In this document: in pieces, positions 1 to 8,414 of the stretch | Layout: each line of letters starts with the position of its first letter | Position numbering within the stretch: position 1 is the stretch's first letter | Origin: Poseidonibacter lekithochrous | Lineage (GTDB): Bacteria; Campylobacterota; Campylobacteria; Campylobacterales; Arcobacteraceae | NCBI RefSeq assembly: GCF_013283835.1 | Contig: NZ_CP054052.1 | Coordinates: forward strand, 1,550,001 to 1,614,000 | DNA: 64,000 nt | Reading direction: 5' to 3' | Notes under the pieces: generated by a model | The model's input: only the letters and a program-made list of their open reading frames with translations | Databases searched by the model: none | Told to the model about the DNA's origin: nothing | Program-made: the position numbers and the translations under genes

Positions 1-456
1 TCTACTGTAAGTATTGTAGATGGTGGAACACTTGCACAAAGACTGATACCAGAGATTGTTAAATATGATGAAGTTATTGTAGTTGATTGTGTTGATGCTT
101 TGGATTCTAAAGCTGGAGATGTTTATTTCTTCGATTATAAAAAAACACCTTCACATATTAATTGGCAAGGTAGTGCCCATGAAATTGAGATGTTACAAAC
201 ACTTAATATGATAGATATGAACCATGACTTGCCTACAACTAATGTATTAGGAGTTATCCCAAAAAGAGTAGCTGATGATACTACTTTTGATTTAAGTGCT
301 GAGATTATAAGTGCTGTAAATCTAATGGAAAAAGTTACTGTTAATTATCTAGAAAAAATAGGTGTTAAATCAAACATCATAAATGCAGAGACAAATATAG
401 AATTAATAAGTGAAGTTTCTTTTAAAAGGGAGATACAAAATGGTCCTAGAGTTTAG
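1..456 (+). CDS. hydD: [NiFe]-hydrogenase maturation protease HydD (5' truncated)
   Basis: The reading frame is open from base 1, so the start lies outside the window. The visible 151 residues match the HydD/HyaD/HupD endopeptidase family, which cleaves the C-terminal tail of the hydrogenase large subunit after nickel insertion in the cytoplasm. The segment SIVDGGTLAQRLIPEI followed by a VIVVDCVDA strand is typical, as is a later nickel-ligand region with H60-type spacing (GSAHEIEMLQTL). The N-terminal GxGN and first acidic nickel ligand are outside the window. It overlaps hydE by 17 bases, and hypF follows, as in the hydABCDE operons of Wolinella and Helicobacter. The structural hydABC genes are therefore expected just upstream. 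Confidence 0.9.
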   Translation, partial: STVSIVDGGTLAQRLIPEIVKYDEVIVVDCVDALDSKAGDVYFFDYKKTPSHINWQGSAHEIEMLQTLNMIDMNHDLPTTNVLGVIPKRVADDTTFDLSAEIISAVNLMEKVTVNYLEKIGVKSNIINAETNIELISEVSFKREIQNGPRV

Positions 457-2074
457 ATTCAAATATTTATCCAAAAACAAAACCTTAGGTAAATTTTTGG
501 ATTTTGCAGCAAAAAAAAGTGACTGCGAATACAAAATCATCCAAAAGCTTGATTTTGTGCATTTATATGTAAAATGTTCAGAAAAGTCCTTGGGTGAGTT
601 TTCTGAATCACTTTCTACATATCTTCCTATGTCAATCTTCTATTATGACATTGTTATTAATACTCTTCCAGATTTTCCAAATGTTCAAACGATGTCTTTA
701 GAACAAGATAATCTAATTTCATTTTGTCCTACTTGTTTAAGAGAAGTAGAGGATGAAGAAAATAAGAATTATTATAATGCTTTTAAATCTTGTGAAGTTT
801 GTGATTCTTTTGAAGAAGCAAATTTTGTATTAGATAACCAAAAAGTAAATTCATCAAAAGAGCTTTTTGAAAACCTAGCACAAAAAATAAATGAAAATCA
901 AAAAATCAAAATCAAAACTCTTAGTGGAACTTTTGTTTTCTCAAAAGTAAATGATTTAGATTCTAGTACAAATTTACTAGCTACAAATTTATTAAATATG
1001 TCATCATTAGTAGTTGAGAATAAAACAGATATTGTCTCACTTGCTAGTATAGAAAAACCCTCAGTTGATTTCAAAATAAATGAAATTTATAAACTAAATA
1101 ATGGGATAAAAAAAGATTTTATTAATATTAGATTTGCAAATGATTTGACTTTATATTTTTTATCTCTAGAATTATCTAAATTAAATATAAACTTTTTAAA
1201 CATAGAAAATAATAAAAATGAATTTGATGTATTTTTAGATGTAGAAGAAAAAATAATAAAAAATAAGATTTTAGATATTCCTCATATTAAATGCTTTGAT
1301 AATAAGAAATTCTTTTTAGACTCAAAATCTTATGATAAAAGTCTTGATGTAATCTATAGTAAATTTGAAGAAAAAAACAAATCTCATTTTATGACAGTAT
1401 TAGCAGAAAATGAACTTTTTGATAAAGCAATTGTTAATTTTTATATTAGTACAAAAGATGATGATGGTCTATCTTTTTATAGTGAGAAGTTTGATGGACT
1501 TATAGATATTGTAAAACCTTTTAATATTCCAAGTAGTGTAGAGCAGTTTTTTGAAACTATGAAAAAAGATGAAACAAGTAATAGATTATTGCAAAACTAT
1601 AAAGAAAAGTTTGAAGATGATTATAACAAAGCTCTAAATACTGATATTTCTACATATAAAACAAAATCTTTTTATAACTACTGGCAAATAGCAAAACAAA
1701 TATTATGTTTTGAAGAAGATATCTTAGAAAATGCCAATAAATGTATGTTAGAGAAGGGACCTAGAATTGATTATAAACTAGTTGAAGATGAAAAGCTTTA
1801 TAATAGAGAATTTGACTATGTAAAACTTATCAAATCAGCTATGAGTTTTAAATTAGCAGGAGTAGAAGAAGAGACTATTTCTCTAGGGTTTATGGAGAGT
1901 TTAGCACATTTTATTGGATATGAATTAGATAATATTAACAGCTCTTATGATTTAGATGGAGTTAGTTTATGTGGTGATATGTTTAGATATGATATATTTA
2001 CTTCACTAGTAGAAAAAAGTATTACAAAGAACTTCAATATTTATTATAATAAGGAGTTTGTAATACAAAAATAG
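440..2074 (+). CDS. hydE: Hydrogenase maturation/expression protein HydE
   Basis: This 544-residue protein sits between a hydrogenase protease and HypF, exactly where HydE lies in Wolinella and Helicobacter hydABCDE clusters. It is needed for hydrogenase activity there, but its biochemical role is poorly defined. It has a CPTC...CEVC four-cysteine cluster at about residues 96-121 that resembles a HypF-like zinc finger; the rest is lysine- and asparagine-rich with no recognised motif. I chose the ATG at 440 because AGGGAGA lies at the right distance before it. A GTG 30 bases upstream is in frame but has no ribosome site. It is unrelated to the radical-SAM HydE of [FeFe]-hydrogenases. The family call rests mainly on context and size. 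Confidence 0.8.
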   Translation: MVLEFRFKYLSKNKTLGKFLDFAAKKSDCEYKIIQKLDFVHLYVKCSEKSLGEFSESLSTYLPMSIFYYDIVINTLPDFPNVQTMSLEQDNLISFCPTCLREVEDEENKNYYNAFKSCEVCDSFEEANFVLDNQKVNSSKELFENLAQKINENQKIKIKTLSGTFVFSKVNDLDSSTNLLATNLLNMSSLVVENKTDIVSLASIEKPSVDFKINEIYKLNNGIKKDFINIRFANDLTLYFLSLELSKLNINFLNIENNKNEFDVFLDVEEKIIKNKILDIPHIKCFDNKKFFLDSKSYDKSLDVIYSKFEEKNKSHFMTVLAENELFDKAIVNFYISTKDDDGLSFYSEKFDGLIDIVKPFNIPSSVEQFFETMKKDETSNRLLQNYKEKFEDDYNKALNTDISTYKTKSFYNYWQIAKQILCFEEDILENANKCMLEKGPRIDYKLVEDEKLYNREFDYVKLIKSAMSFKLAGVEEETISLGFMESLAHFIGYELDNINSSYDLDGVSLCGDMFRYDIFTSLVEKSITKNFNIYYNKEFVIQK

Positions 2075-2084
2075 AAGAGGGTAA

Positions 2085-4316
2085 ATGCTAAGTAAAAAGA
2101 TAGAAGTTAAAGGAATTGTACAAGGGGTTGGATTTAGACCTTTTGTATATAATTTAGCTTTAAAATATGATATAAAAGGCTGGGTTAATAATGACGATAA
2201 GGGAGTAAATATTCTTCTTTATGCGAACGAGAAATCTTGTGAATTATTCATAAAAGACTTACAAGAAAATCCTCCTGTTCTAGCAAAAATTGATTCTATA
2301 AATATAGAAGAAATAACTACAAATAAAAGCTACTCAAGCTTTGAAATAATCCAAAGTGAAAATACAAATCATAAATCTACAATCATCTCACCAGATATGG
2401 CAATATGTGATGATTGTATTGAAGATATACACGATAAATCAAATTTTAGACACAATTATGCTTTAACAAACTGTACAAACTGTGGTCCTAGGTATTCCAT
2501 AATAAAAACAGTACCTTATGATAGATGTAATACTTCTATGAGTGAGTTTGAATTATGCTCTGATTGTAAAGCAGAGTATGAAGATCCTACAAATAGAAGA
2601 TACCATGCACAACCAGTATCTTGTAATAAATGTGGCCCTCAAATAAAACTATATAATAATAAAAATGAAGTACTAAGCAAAGATATAAATGCCATAGAGC
2701 AAATAGCAGATATTATCAAGAGTGGCTCAATAGTAGCTATTAAAGGTCTAGGTGGTTTTCATCTTATGTGTGATGCCACAAACACTAAAGTTGTAGAAGA
2801 ATTAAGGCTAAGAAAAAATAGGCATAATAAACCATTTGCTCTTATGTTTAAAAATATAGACCAGATTAAAGACTATACAAATATAAGCTTGAAAGAAGAA
2901 GAGTTTTTAAACTCAAAAGAGAAACCAATAGTTTTAGTAAACAAAAAAGAAAAGTCAAAACTATCACCGCTAATTGCTCCTAATATTAATAGATTAGGAT
3001 GTTTTATTTCTTATACTCCTTTGCATCATTTATTATTTGATTTTTTAGAAAATCCATTAGTTGCAACTAGTGCAAATCTAAAAGATGAACCGATTATTAG
3101 ATTCAAAGATGAGTTATTACAAAAGCTTGGATTTGTTGTAGATTATGTTTTGGATTTTAATAGAGATATTATAAATGCTTGTGATGATTCTGTTATACAA
3201 GTTGTGAATAATGATATTACAAAACTAAGAAATGCTAGGGGTTATGCTCCTCACGCTATAAAACTACAAGAATCTACAGACAAAAAGATATTAGCGCTAG
3301 GAGCAAATCAAAAAGCTACAATTAGTATTGCTTTTGAAAATAACTTAATATTATCTCCTCATATTGGAGATTTAAATTCTATAGAAGCAACGGAATATTT
3401 TATTAGAACTGTAGAGACATTTAAGAGATTTTATGACTTTGAACCTGATGTAATTGTTTGTGATAAACACCCAAATTATGAGAGTGTAAAATGGGCTAAA
3501 ACTTTTGAAAATATAAAGCTAATTCAAGTACAACATCACTATGCTCATATCTTATCAACAATGGCAGAATATGATCTAAAAAAAGAAGTTTTAGGTATTG
3601 CTTTTGATGGTACAGGATATGGTGATGATGGAAATATTTGGGGTGGTGAATTCTTTGTTTGTGATAATAAAAAGTATGAAAGAGCATTCCAATTTAACTA
3701 CTTTAAATTACTAGGTGGTGAAAAAGCTGTAAAAGAACCAAAGAGAATTGCTCTATCTTTGTTATTTGAATCATATACTAAAGAAGAGATTCTAAATCAA
3801 AAAAATAATGTAAGAGAAGCTTTTAGTGATAATGAAATCAACCTAATGCATACTATGTGGAGTAGAGGATTAAACGCACCACTTACAAGCTCAATAGGTA
3901 GATTATTTGATGCAGTAGCTTCAATAGCTGGCTTATATCAAGTACAAGATTATGAAGGACAAACAGGTCTTGCTATTGAGCAGAACTATAATAAAAATAT
4001 AGATACTTGCTATTCATATACTATAGAGAATAAAATTATAGATATAAATCCTATGATAAAAGAGATATTAGAGGATAATGATGTAGAACTTATTTGTTCA
4101 AAGTTCATAAATACTCTATGTGATATCATCATAAATATCTCAAATCAATATGAAAAACTTCCTTTAGTTCTAAGTGGGGGAGTGTTCCAGAATAAAACTT
4201 TATTAGAATTACTTACTTCAAAACTAGACAAATTAAACAAAACTTATTACTACTCAAAAGATATTCCACTAAATGATGGCGGAATTTCTGTAGGTCAAAT
4301 CTACCACATAATCTAA
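2085..4316 (+). CDS. hypF: Carbamoyltransferase HypF, [NiFe]-hydrogenase cyanide ligand synthesis
   Basis: HypF turns carbamoyl phosphate and ATP into a carbamoyl group that it transfers to the C-terminal cysteine of HypE, the first step in making the CN ligands of the active-site iron. The 743 residues show the full family architecture: an acylphosphatase domain (GIVQGVGFRPF, residues 10-20), paired zinc fingers (cysteines 108/111, 130/133, 158/161, 180/183), a YrdC-like domain (about 200-390, with KGLGGFHLMCDA) and a Kae1-like carbamoyltransferase domain with HHYAH near residue 485 and AFDGTGYGDDG. It starts 10 bases after hydE and ends the operon, followed by a hairpin. The other hyp genes are about 28 kb away. 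Confidence 0.97.
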   Translation: MLSKKIEVKGIVQGVGFRPFVYNLALKYDIKGWVNNDDKGVNILLYANEKSCELFIKDLQENPPVLAKIDSINIEEITTNKSYSSFEIIQSENTNHKSTIISPDMAICDDCIEDIHDKSNFRHNYALTNCTNCGPRYSIIKTVPYDRCNTSMSEFELCSDCKAEYEDPTNRRYHAQPVSCNKCGPQIKLYNNKNEVLSKDINAIEQIADIIKSGSIVAIKGLGGFHLMCDATNTKVVEELRLRKNRHNKPFALMFKNIDQIKDYTNISLKEEEFLNSKEKPIVLVNKKEKSKLSPLIAPNINRLGCFISYTPLHHLLFDFLENPLVATSANLKDEPIIRFKDELLQKLGFVVDYVLDFNRDIINACDDSVIQVVNNDITKLRNARGYAPHAIKLQESTDKKILALGANQKATISIAFENNLILSPHIGDLNSIEATEYFIRTVETFKRFYDFEPDVIVCDKHPNYESVKWAKTFENIKLIQVQHHYAHILSTMAEYDLKKEVLGIAFDGTGYGDDGNIWGGEFFVCDNKKYERAFQFNYFKLLGGEKAVKEPKRIALSLLFESYTKEEILNQKNNVREAFSDNEINLMHTMWSRGLNAPLTSSIGRLFDAVASIAGLYQVQDYEGQTGLAIEQNYNKNIDTCYSYTIENKIIDINPMIKEILEDNDVELICSKFINTLCDIIINISNQYEKLPLVLSGGVFQNKTLLELLTSKLDKLNKTYYYSKDIPLNDGGISVGQIYHII

Positions 4317-4325
4317 TTTTTATTA

Positions 4326-4368
4326 CTGCATTTTCCAAATAGAGTAGGGCTTTTTTGGAAAAATGCAG
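4326..4368 (+). terminator. Stem-loop after hypF
   Basis: CTGCATTTTCCAAA pairs with TTTGGAAAAATGCAG apart from one bulged A, enclosing a loop of about 14 bases. The run after the stem (ACTTTTATATAT) is only moderately T-rich. The position, 10 bases after the hypF stop codon, fits the end of the hydrogenase operon. Confidence 0.65.
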
Positions 4369-4706
4369 ACTTTTATATATTTATATATTCAAGAATGTAA
4401 CCCTTTGTATTTTTATACCATAAACTTAAATATTTATATTATACATATTGTCTTAATATTATATATCTAATAAACATATATAAAATGTATGAAAATAGTC
4501 TATATACCCTATATGTAAGCCTCTGTAGAAAAAATAATTTTTTGAAAAAATGATGAAAAATGACAATGAGTATTTAAGCATATTTTGAAAATATAAATAA
4601 AACATAATGTATATGTTTTAACCTAATATTATTTATACACTATTTTGAAGAAATCTAATATAAAACTTACTATGCTAAAATACAAAAAACATTCACAAGG
4701 TTAATT
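4369..4706. other. AT-rich intergenic region
   Basis: About 340 bases of very AT-rich DNA between the hypF hairpin and the next gene. It has many TATA-like steps and short A/T runs, but no open frame longer than a dozen codons with a ribosome site and no RNA fold I can name. It presumably holds the promoter of the gene at 4707; no single -10 box stands out. Confidence 0.5.
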
Positions 4707-5123
4707 ATGATTAAGACTACACATGAAATCTCAAGAGAAGATGGATACATCAAATACAACTTCTTTGAAATTCATCCTGATCTTGAAGCAATCATTGCTG
4801 AAGATTATTCAAAATATGGAACAGCCGATTTTGATAAACAAGAATATTGCGAAGCAATGTACAAGAAAAACTTTTATGATAAATATGACAAAAATACATA
4901 TCAAATGGTTTATGACAAATATATCAATAATGAAAAGTTCAAAGAAAAAGCTATATTTATTTATAGCATTATTGATTATGATAAATATGTTAAATTTGTA
5001 GAGTTAAATGAAACTATTGAAAACCCAAATGAATTAATAATATCATATAATATTTTAGATAGCTCAGGTGTAAAAGTAAATATTTATACTTTAGGTATTA
5101 CAGATATATCTTTTGTATTCTAA
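4707..5123 (+). CDS. Hypothetical protein, 138 aa, unknown family
   Basis: I do not recognise this protein. It is 138 residues, cytoplasmic-looking (no signal peptide or membrane segment), acidic and unusually rich in tyrosine and lysine, with repeated KYDK/YDKY-type stretches in the first 90 residues and a more beta-like C-terminal part. It starts with ATG after an AAGG, and a strong bidirectional hairpin follows it, so it looks like a one-gene transcript. A second frame overlapping positions 4723-5001 lacks these signals and is judged a shadow. Confidence 0.6.
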   Translation: MIKTTHEISREDGYIKYNFFEIHPDLEAIIAEDYSKYGTADFDKQEYCEAMYKKNFYDKYDKNTYQMVYDKYINNEKFKEKAIFIYSIIDYDKYVKFVELNETIENPNELIISYNILDSSGVKVNIYTLGITDISFVF

Positions 5124-5150
5124 TTAAAATAAAAGTACAAAACTAAAAAA

Positions 5151-5187
5151 GGGTAGATAAAAATAATTTTTTATCTACCCTTTTTTT
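5151..5187. terminator. Bidirectional intrinsic terminator
   Basis: GGGTAGATAAAAA pairs perfectly with TTTTTATCTACCC around a four- to five-base loop. An A-run precedes the stem and a T-run of seven follows it, so it can stop transcripts from both the plus-strand gene ending at 5123 and the minus-strand gene ending at 5232. Confidence 0.88.
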
Positions 5188-5231
5188 ATTCTTAAAATCT
5201 TTATAAAATAATTTTTATTTTCTCAGTAAGT

Positions 5232-5861
5232 CTAAGAAATAAATTCAACTACTTCTTTATAATCTAATCTGATTGAATCTCTAGGGTCTCTATTTCTATA
5301 TCCTAATGGTAAAACTAAAGCTACTTGAAATGATGAGTTATTTAGTTCTAAAATCTCTTCAATTTTATCCTTTTCAAAACCTTCTAAGGGACAAGAATCT
5401 ATTCCTTTTACAGCTGCCGCTGTCATCATATTTCCTATTGAAATATATGCTTGTTTTGAAGTCCAATGATAAATATCTTTATCATCTTTTAGATGTGTTT
5501 GAGAAAACTGTCCATACATATCAAGGAAAAAATTTAGAGTTTCATCTGGTAAATTTAATCTTTCAAATCTTTGTTTTGGAGTTCCTGATTTTATTTTGGC
5601 ATCATCTATTCTTACTAAAACTACAACAAGATGTGAACATTGAGAAACTTGTTCTTGATTCATACTTGCATTTTGTATTCTATTTTTTAGCTCATTATTT
5701 TCAATTACTAAATATTTTGTGAATTCTAAACCATAAGATGTTGGTGATTGTATTCCAGCATTTAATACAAATTCTATATCATCTTTTGGTATTTTTCTAC
5801 TTATATCAAACTCTTTGCACGCGTGTCTAAAATTCATTGCTTCTTCAAATGTCTTATTCAT
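5232..5861 (-). CDS. NAD(P)H-dependent nitroreductase family protein
   Basis: This 209-residue protein belongs to the FMN-dependent nitroreductase family (NfsB-like). RHACKEFD near residue 13 is the N-terminal FMN phosphate-binding arginine region, followed by an SPTSYGLE segment. AAAVKGIDSCPLEGF, about residue 150, is the usual NfsB-type loop, and the C-terminus has the common LGYRNRDP pattern. It is probably a cytoplasmic homodimer that reduces nitro or quinone compounds; the true substrate cannot be read. ATG follows AGGAA at a good distance. It lies 13 bases downstream of a GNAT gene on the same strand and may be co-transcribed with it. Confidence 0.85.
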   Translation of the reverse strand: MNKTFEEAMNFRHACKEFDISRKIPKDDIEFVLNAGIQSPTSYGLEFTKYLVIENNELKNRIQNASMNQEQVSQCSHLVVVLVRIDDAKIKSGTPKQRFERLNLPDETLNFFLDMYGQFSQTHLKDDKDIYHWTSKQAYISIGNMMTAAAVKGIDSCPLEGFEKDKIEEILELNNSSFQVALVLPLGYRNRDPRDSIRLDYKEVVEFIS

Positions 5862-5874
5862 AATATATTCCTAT

Positions 5875-6612
5875 TTATTTTTGATAATTTCTTAACATAA
5901 AGTTTTGTTTAAAACCTAATCTTTGGTAAATCCCTAATCCTAAAAGTGATGCTTGTAAAACCATAATGTCAATTTTCTTCTCTTTTGATAGATTAATAGC
6001 TCTTTTCATGATATTTTCTGCAATTCCTTGTGCTCTATGCTCTTTTGGAACTCCAACAAGATGTACACCCATTACAGATGAGTTCTCAAACAATAATGTA
6101 GTAGCAACAGCAACACCATTTTTGTATGCTAATAATAGATATGTATTTTCATCTTCTGCTATTTTTTCTATGATATTTACATCTATTTCATATCCAAAAG
6201 ACTCAGATGCGATTTTTGTCCATAGTTTTATTTCTTCTTGTGTATTAGCTAGTTTTATTTCTAAATCGCTATTCTCTTCTATATTTGTAGCGTTTAAATC
6301 TAAATACATTCCAATTTGTTCAAATAAAACTTTGTATTCTTTTGATTCTAACTCTTTTATTGATTCTTGGAATAACTCTTTGTCTCTTTCCCATAAAGAT
6401 AAAATATATGATTTTTCTTTTTTAGAGTTTGTGCTTATAGCTTCTTGTAAATCTTGTTTATTATAATCGTATGGCATCCATAATCTATTTGGCCATGAGT
6501 CTGATAAATGCAGTTTTTTATTATTTGAAATATCTTCTTGTTTTGAACCCATTACTTTGAATAAGTTTGTTAGGTTTTCTATATTGTTTTGTATTAATTG
6601 ATTATTATTCAT
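5875..6612 (-). CDS. GNAT family N-acetyltransferase
   Basis: A 245-residue protein with a C-terminal GNAT fold. GVHLVGVPKEHRAQGIAENI (about residues 180-200) is motif A, the acetyl-CoA pyrophosphate-binding loop, and IYQRLGFKQ is the usual C-terminal strand. The N-terminal 100 residues form a less common domain with SWPNRLWMPYDY near residue 38, shared with the gene at 8415, so the two are paralogues. The substrate is unknown. Its start codon is 2 bases after the YdcZ-type transporter stop codon (minus strand), so the two are probably translated from one message. Confidence 0.82.
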   Translation of the reverse strand: MNNNQLIQNNIENLTNLFKVMGSKQEDISNNKKLHLSDSWPNRLWMPYDYNKQDLQEAISTNSKKEKSYILSLWERDKELFQESIKELESKEYKVLFEQIGMYLDLNATNIEENSDLEIKLANTQEEIKLWTKIASESFGYEIDVNIIEKIAEDENTYLLLAYKNGVAVATTLLFENSSVMGVHLVGVPKEHRAQGIAENIMKRAINLSKEKKIDIMVLQASLLGLGIYQRLGFKQNFMLRNYQK

Positions 6613-6614
6613 TT

Positions 6615-7058
6615 TTAGCCTTTATTTATTAGAAAAATTGCAAGTAGCATTGAAGCTACACCTATTATTTTACTTGTATCTATTGTAGTTACTGGGAAAT
6701 TAAATAAACCAAAATGTCCTGCTATTACTGCAAATATTAGTTGTCCCCCTAATGATAGAGATACTAATGGCAATATTCCAATTTTTGGTATTAGGTAATA
6801 AAATAGTGCTAATGCAAATGCACTTAATAATCCACCTGTAAACCATAAATATATTGGAACTGATTTTATAACTTCTACTGAAGGTAGTTTTTTTACATAA
6901 GTTAATATTACAAAACTCATAATAATACTACTACTTAAAAAAGCTACAAAAGTGGCTAATAGTGAACTTGATAACATTTGACCTAAGTGAGTATTTAAAG
7001 TAGCTTGAGTTGCTAGTGCAATACCTGCTAAAAAAGCCATAAACATTAAAAATGTCAT
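6615..7058 (-). CDS. YdcZ/DUF606-type membrane transporter
   Basis: A 147-residue integral membrane protein with about five hydrophobic helices, starting with FMAFLAGIALATQATLNTHLG. This start, the SLGGQLIFAVIAGHFG segment and the C-terminal GVASMLLAIFLINKG match the DUF606 (YdcZ) branch of the drug/metabolite transporter superfamily. Transport direction and substrate are unknown. ATG is preceded by a strong AAGGAG. Its position between an acetyltransferase and a Crp-like regulator suggests a small export-and-modify unit against a toxic compound, but that is inference. Confidence 0.8.
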   Translation of the reverse strand: MTFLMFMAFLAGIALATQATLNTHLGQMLSSSLLATFVAFLSSSIIMSFVILTYVKKLPSVEVIKSVPIYLWFTGGLLSAFALALFYYLIPKIGILPLVSLSLGGQLIFAVIAGHFGLFNFPVTTIDTSKIIGVASMLLAIFLINKG

Positions 7059-7136
7059 ATTTTATATCTCCTTTCATTAAGTTATGAGAGGATTATAACA
7101 GTAGCTTTAGGGTCTTGTCATTTACATATGTTGATT

Positions 7137-7754
7137 TTAAATTCTTTTTTTTCTAATTCTACTTAATTGTGTTGCTGTGATTCCTAAATGTGAAGCAATA
7201 TGGTATTGTGTTAGTCTTGAATGTTGGTTTTCATAAGTTTCTAAAAACTCATCATATCTTTCATCTGCATCTTTTTGAACAATATCTACTTCTCTAGCAT
7301 CTTTACTAATAAGCCAGTTGTTTTCTAAATAATAAATTTGAAAAAGTTTTAAATCATCATGTTTTAGTAGTAAGTCTCTATATTTTTTAAAATCTATATG
7401 AATTACTTGTGAGTCTTCAAGAGCTTGAATCTCAAAGTTTGAAGTTTGTTTTTTTAGTAAGGCTACCATTGAACCTGGAAAAGTATTTTCAAAAAAGAAG
7501 TTTTTATTATATTCATTTCCTTTTTCATTCAATATGTAAGAACGAAATAAACCAACACTTACAAAATAAAAACCATCTGGATGTTCATTAAATCTCGTAA
7601 TATAATCATTTTTCTTTATTTCCATAAATGTACAAATATCTTCTAAATCATTCCATGTATTATCACTGATTTCAAAATATGTATTAATAGCATTTCTTAG
7701 TGCTTTAAAAGCTATAGTTTTATTATTGTTAGCCATGAGATTATTTATTTTCAT
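7137..7754 (-). CDS. Crp/Fnr family transcriptional regulator
   Basis: A 205-residue regulator with an N-terminal cyclic-nucleotide-binding-like beta barrel (residues ~30-130, containing DGFYFVSVGLFRSYILNEKG and FPGSMVALL) and a C-terminal helix-turn-helix (HIASHLGITATQLSRIRKKR). The effector is unknown: there are no Fnr-type cysteines, and the cAMP-contact residues of Crp are not obvious. Its first codons overlap the MerR-like gene by 14 bases. The start could be 7754 or the ATG at 7736; neither has a strong ribosome site. It lies upstream of the YdcZ and GNAT genes on the same strand and may control them. Confidence 0.82.
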   Translation of the reverse strand: MKINNLMANNNKTIAFKALRNAINTYFEISDNTWNDLEDICTFMEIKKNDYITRFNEHPDGFYFVSVGLFRSYILNEKGNEYNKNFFFENTFPGSMVALLKKQTSNFEIQALEDSQVIHIDFKKYRDLLLKHDDLKLFQIYYLENNWLISKDAREVDIVQKDADERYDEFLETYENQHSRLTQYHIASHLGITATQLSRIRKKRI

Positions 7755-8046
7755 CTTTTGGAAGTTTTCCTAGGAATTCTATAACAGGAATAAGTTTTTC
7801 ATCTGCTTTTTTTACTGCTGTTTGCAGAGTGAAACCTTCTTCTAGAAAGTCTTTTATATATAAAATCTTTTTAACATTTATATAATCAAATAGTTTATTT
7901 GCTCCGCATTTACCTGTAAGAGAACGAATAATTCCTTTTTCTTCCCAATATCTAAGTTTTCTTTGATTGATTCCCGTAATATCTTCTACTCCACCAATAC
8001 TCAAACGTAACTTTGAAATTAGTTCATAATCAAATAGTTCTTCCAT
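7741..8046 (-). CDS. MerR family transcriptional regulator
   Basis: A 101-residue protein with a MerR-type winged helix-turn-helix (SIGGVEDITGINQRKLRYWE, about residues 14-33) and a short second half with no effector-binding domain, so it is a minimal MerR-like protein. I took ATG 8046 as the start because AAGGG lies 7 bases upstream. The longer frame to 8100 begins with an unlikely hydrophobic stretch and no ribosome site. It is divergent from the DUF2798 gene at 8179, with a 17-bp palindrome between them, and it overlaps the Crp-like gene downstream. Confidence 0.82.
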   Translation of the reverse strand: MEELFDYELISKLRLSIGGVEDITGINQRKLRYWEEKGIIRSLTGKCGANKLFDYINVKKILYIKDFLEEGFTLQTAVKKADEKLIPVIEFLGKLPKDENK

Positions 8047-8136
8047 ATATTTTCCCTTAATTTTATAATATATAATACAAAAATTGTCGTTAATATACAA
8101 TTAAGGTATATAATATTAGAATACAAAAAACAATAA

Positions 8137-8153
8137 TTGTCTATTATAGACAA
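8137..8153. promoter_or_regulatory. Palindromic operator-like site between MerR and DUF2798 genes
   Basis: TTGTCTAT-T-ATAGACAA is a perfect inverted repeat with 8-bp arms and a single central base, 26 bases before the DUF2798 start and about 90 bases before the divergent MerR start. Its symmetry and place suggest a dimeric regulator site, most simply for the adjacent MerR-like protein. Confidence 0.55.
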
Positions 8154-8178
8154 GAAATGTATTTAATAGGAAATAAAA

Positions 8179-8403
8179 ATGATAGCTAAAAAATATGAAA
8201 CAATTTTATTTGCACTTGTTAATGGTGCTTTTATGTCAGGCTTTATGAGTTTTGTAATTACTTTTTTGAATATTGGGTTTGTTGATAATTTTATATTCTT
8301 ATGGTTAGGTGCTTATTGGAAAGCTTTTCTTGTTGCCTTCCCAATTATTTTATTAGTAACTCCTAGAATTAGAAAAGCAGTAAGTAATTTGGTATCAGAA
8401 TAA
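8179..8403 (+). CDS. DUF2798 small membrane protein
   Basis: A 74-residue protein with two hydrophobic helices (about residues 9-32 and 38-60), matching the small DUF2798 inner-membrane family in length and in the FALVNGAFMSGFMSF and WLGAYWKAFLVAFPIILL segments. Its function is not known. It is transcribed divergently from a MerR-like regulator, with an operator-like palindrome between, and is 11 bases before a GNAT gene, so these two probably form an inducible operon. Confidence 0.75.
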   Translation: MIAKKYETILFALVNGAFMSGFMSFVITFLNIGFVDNFIFLWLGAYWKAFLVAFPIILLVTPRIRKAVSNLVSE

Positions 8404-8414
8404 AAGGACAATTC

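Noticed and set aside
4723-5001. Overlapping plus-strand frame inside the hypothetical gene at 4707
   Set aside because: The 4707 frame has the better ribosome site and ends right before a terminator; the inner frame has neither.
5306-5722. Open frame on the plus strand opposite the nitroreductase gene
   Set aside because: It lies within a well supported conserved gene, has Leu/Phe-rich composition typical of antisense shadows in AT-rich DNA and has no ribosome site.
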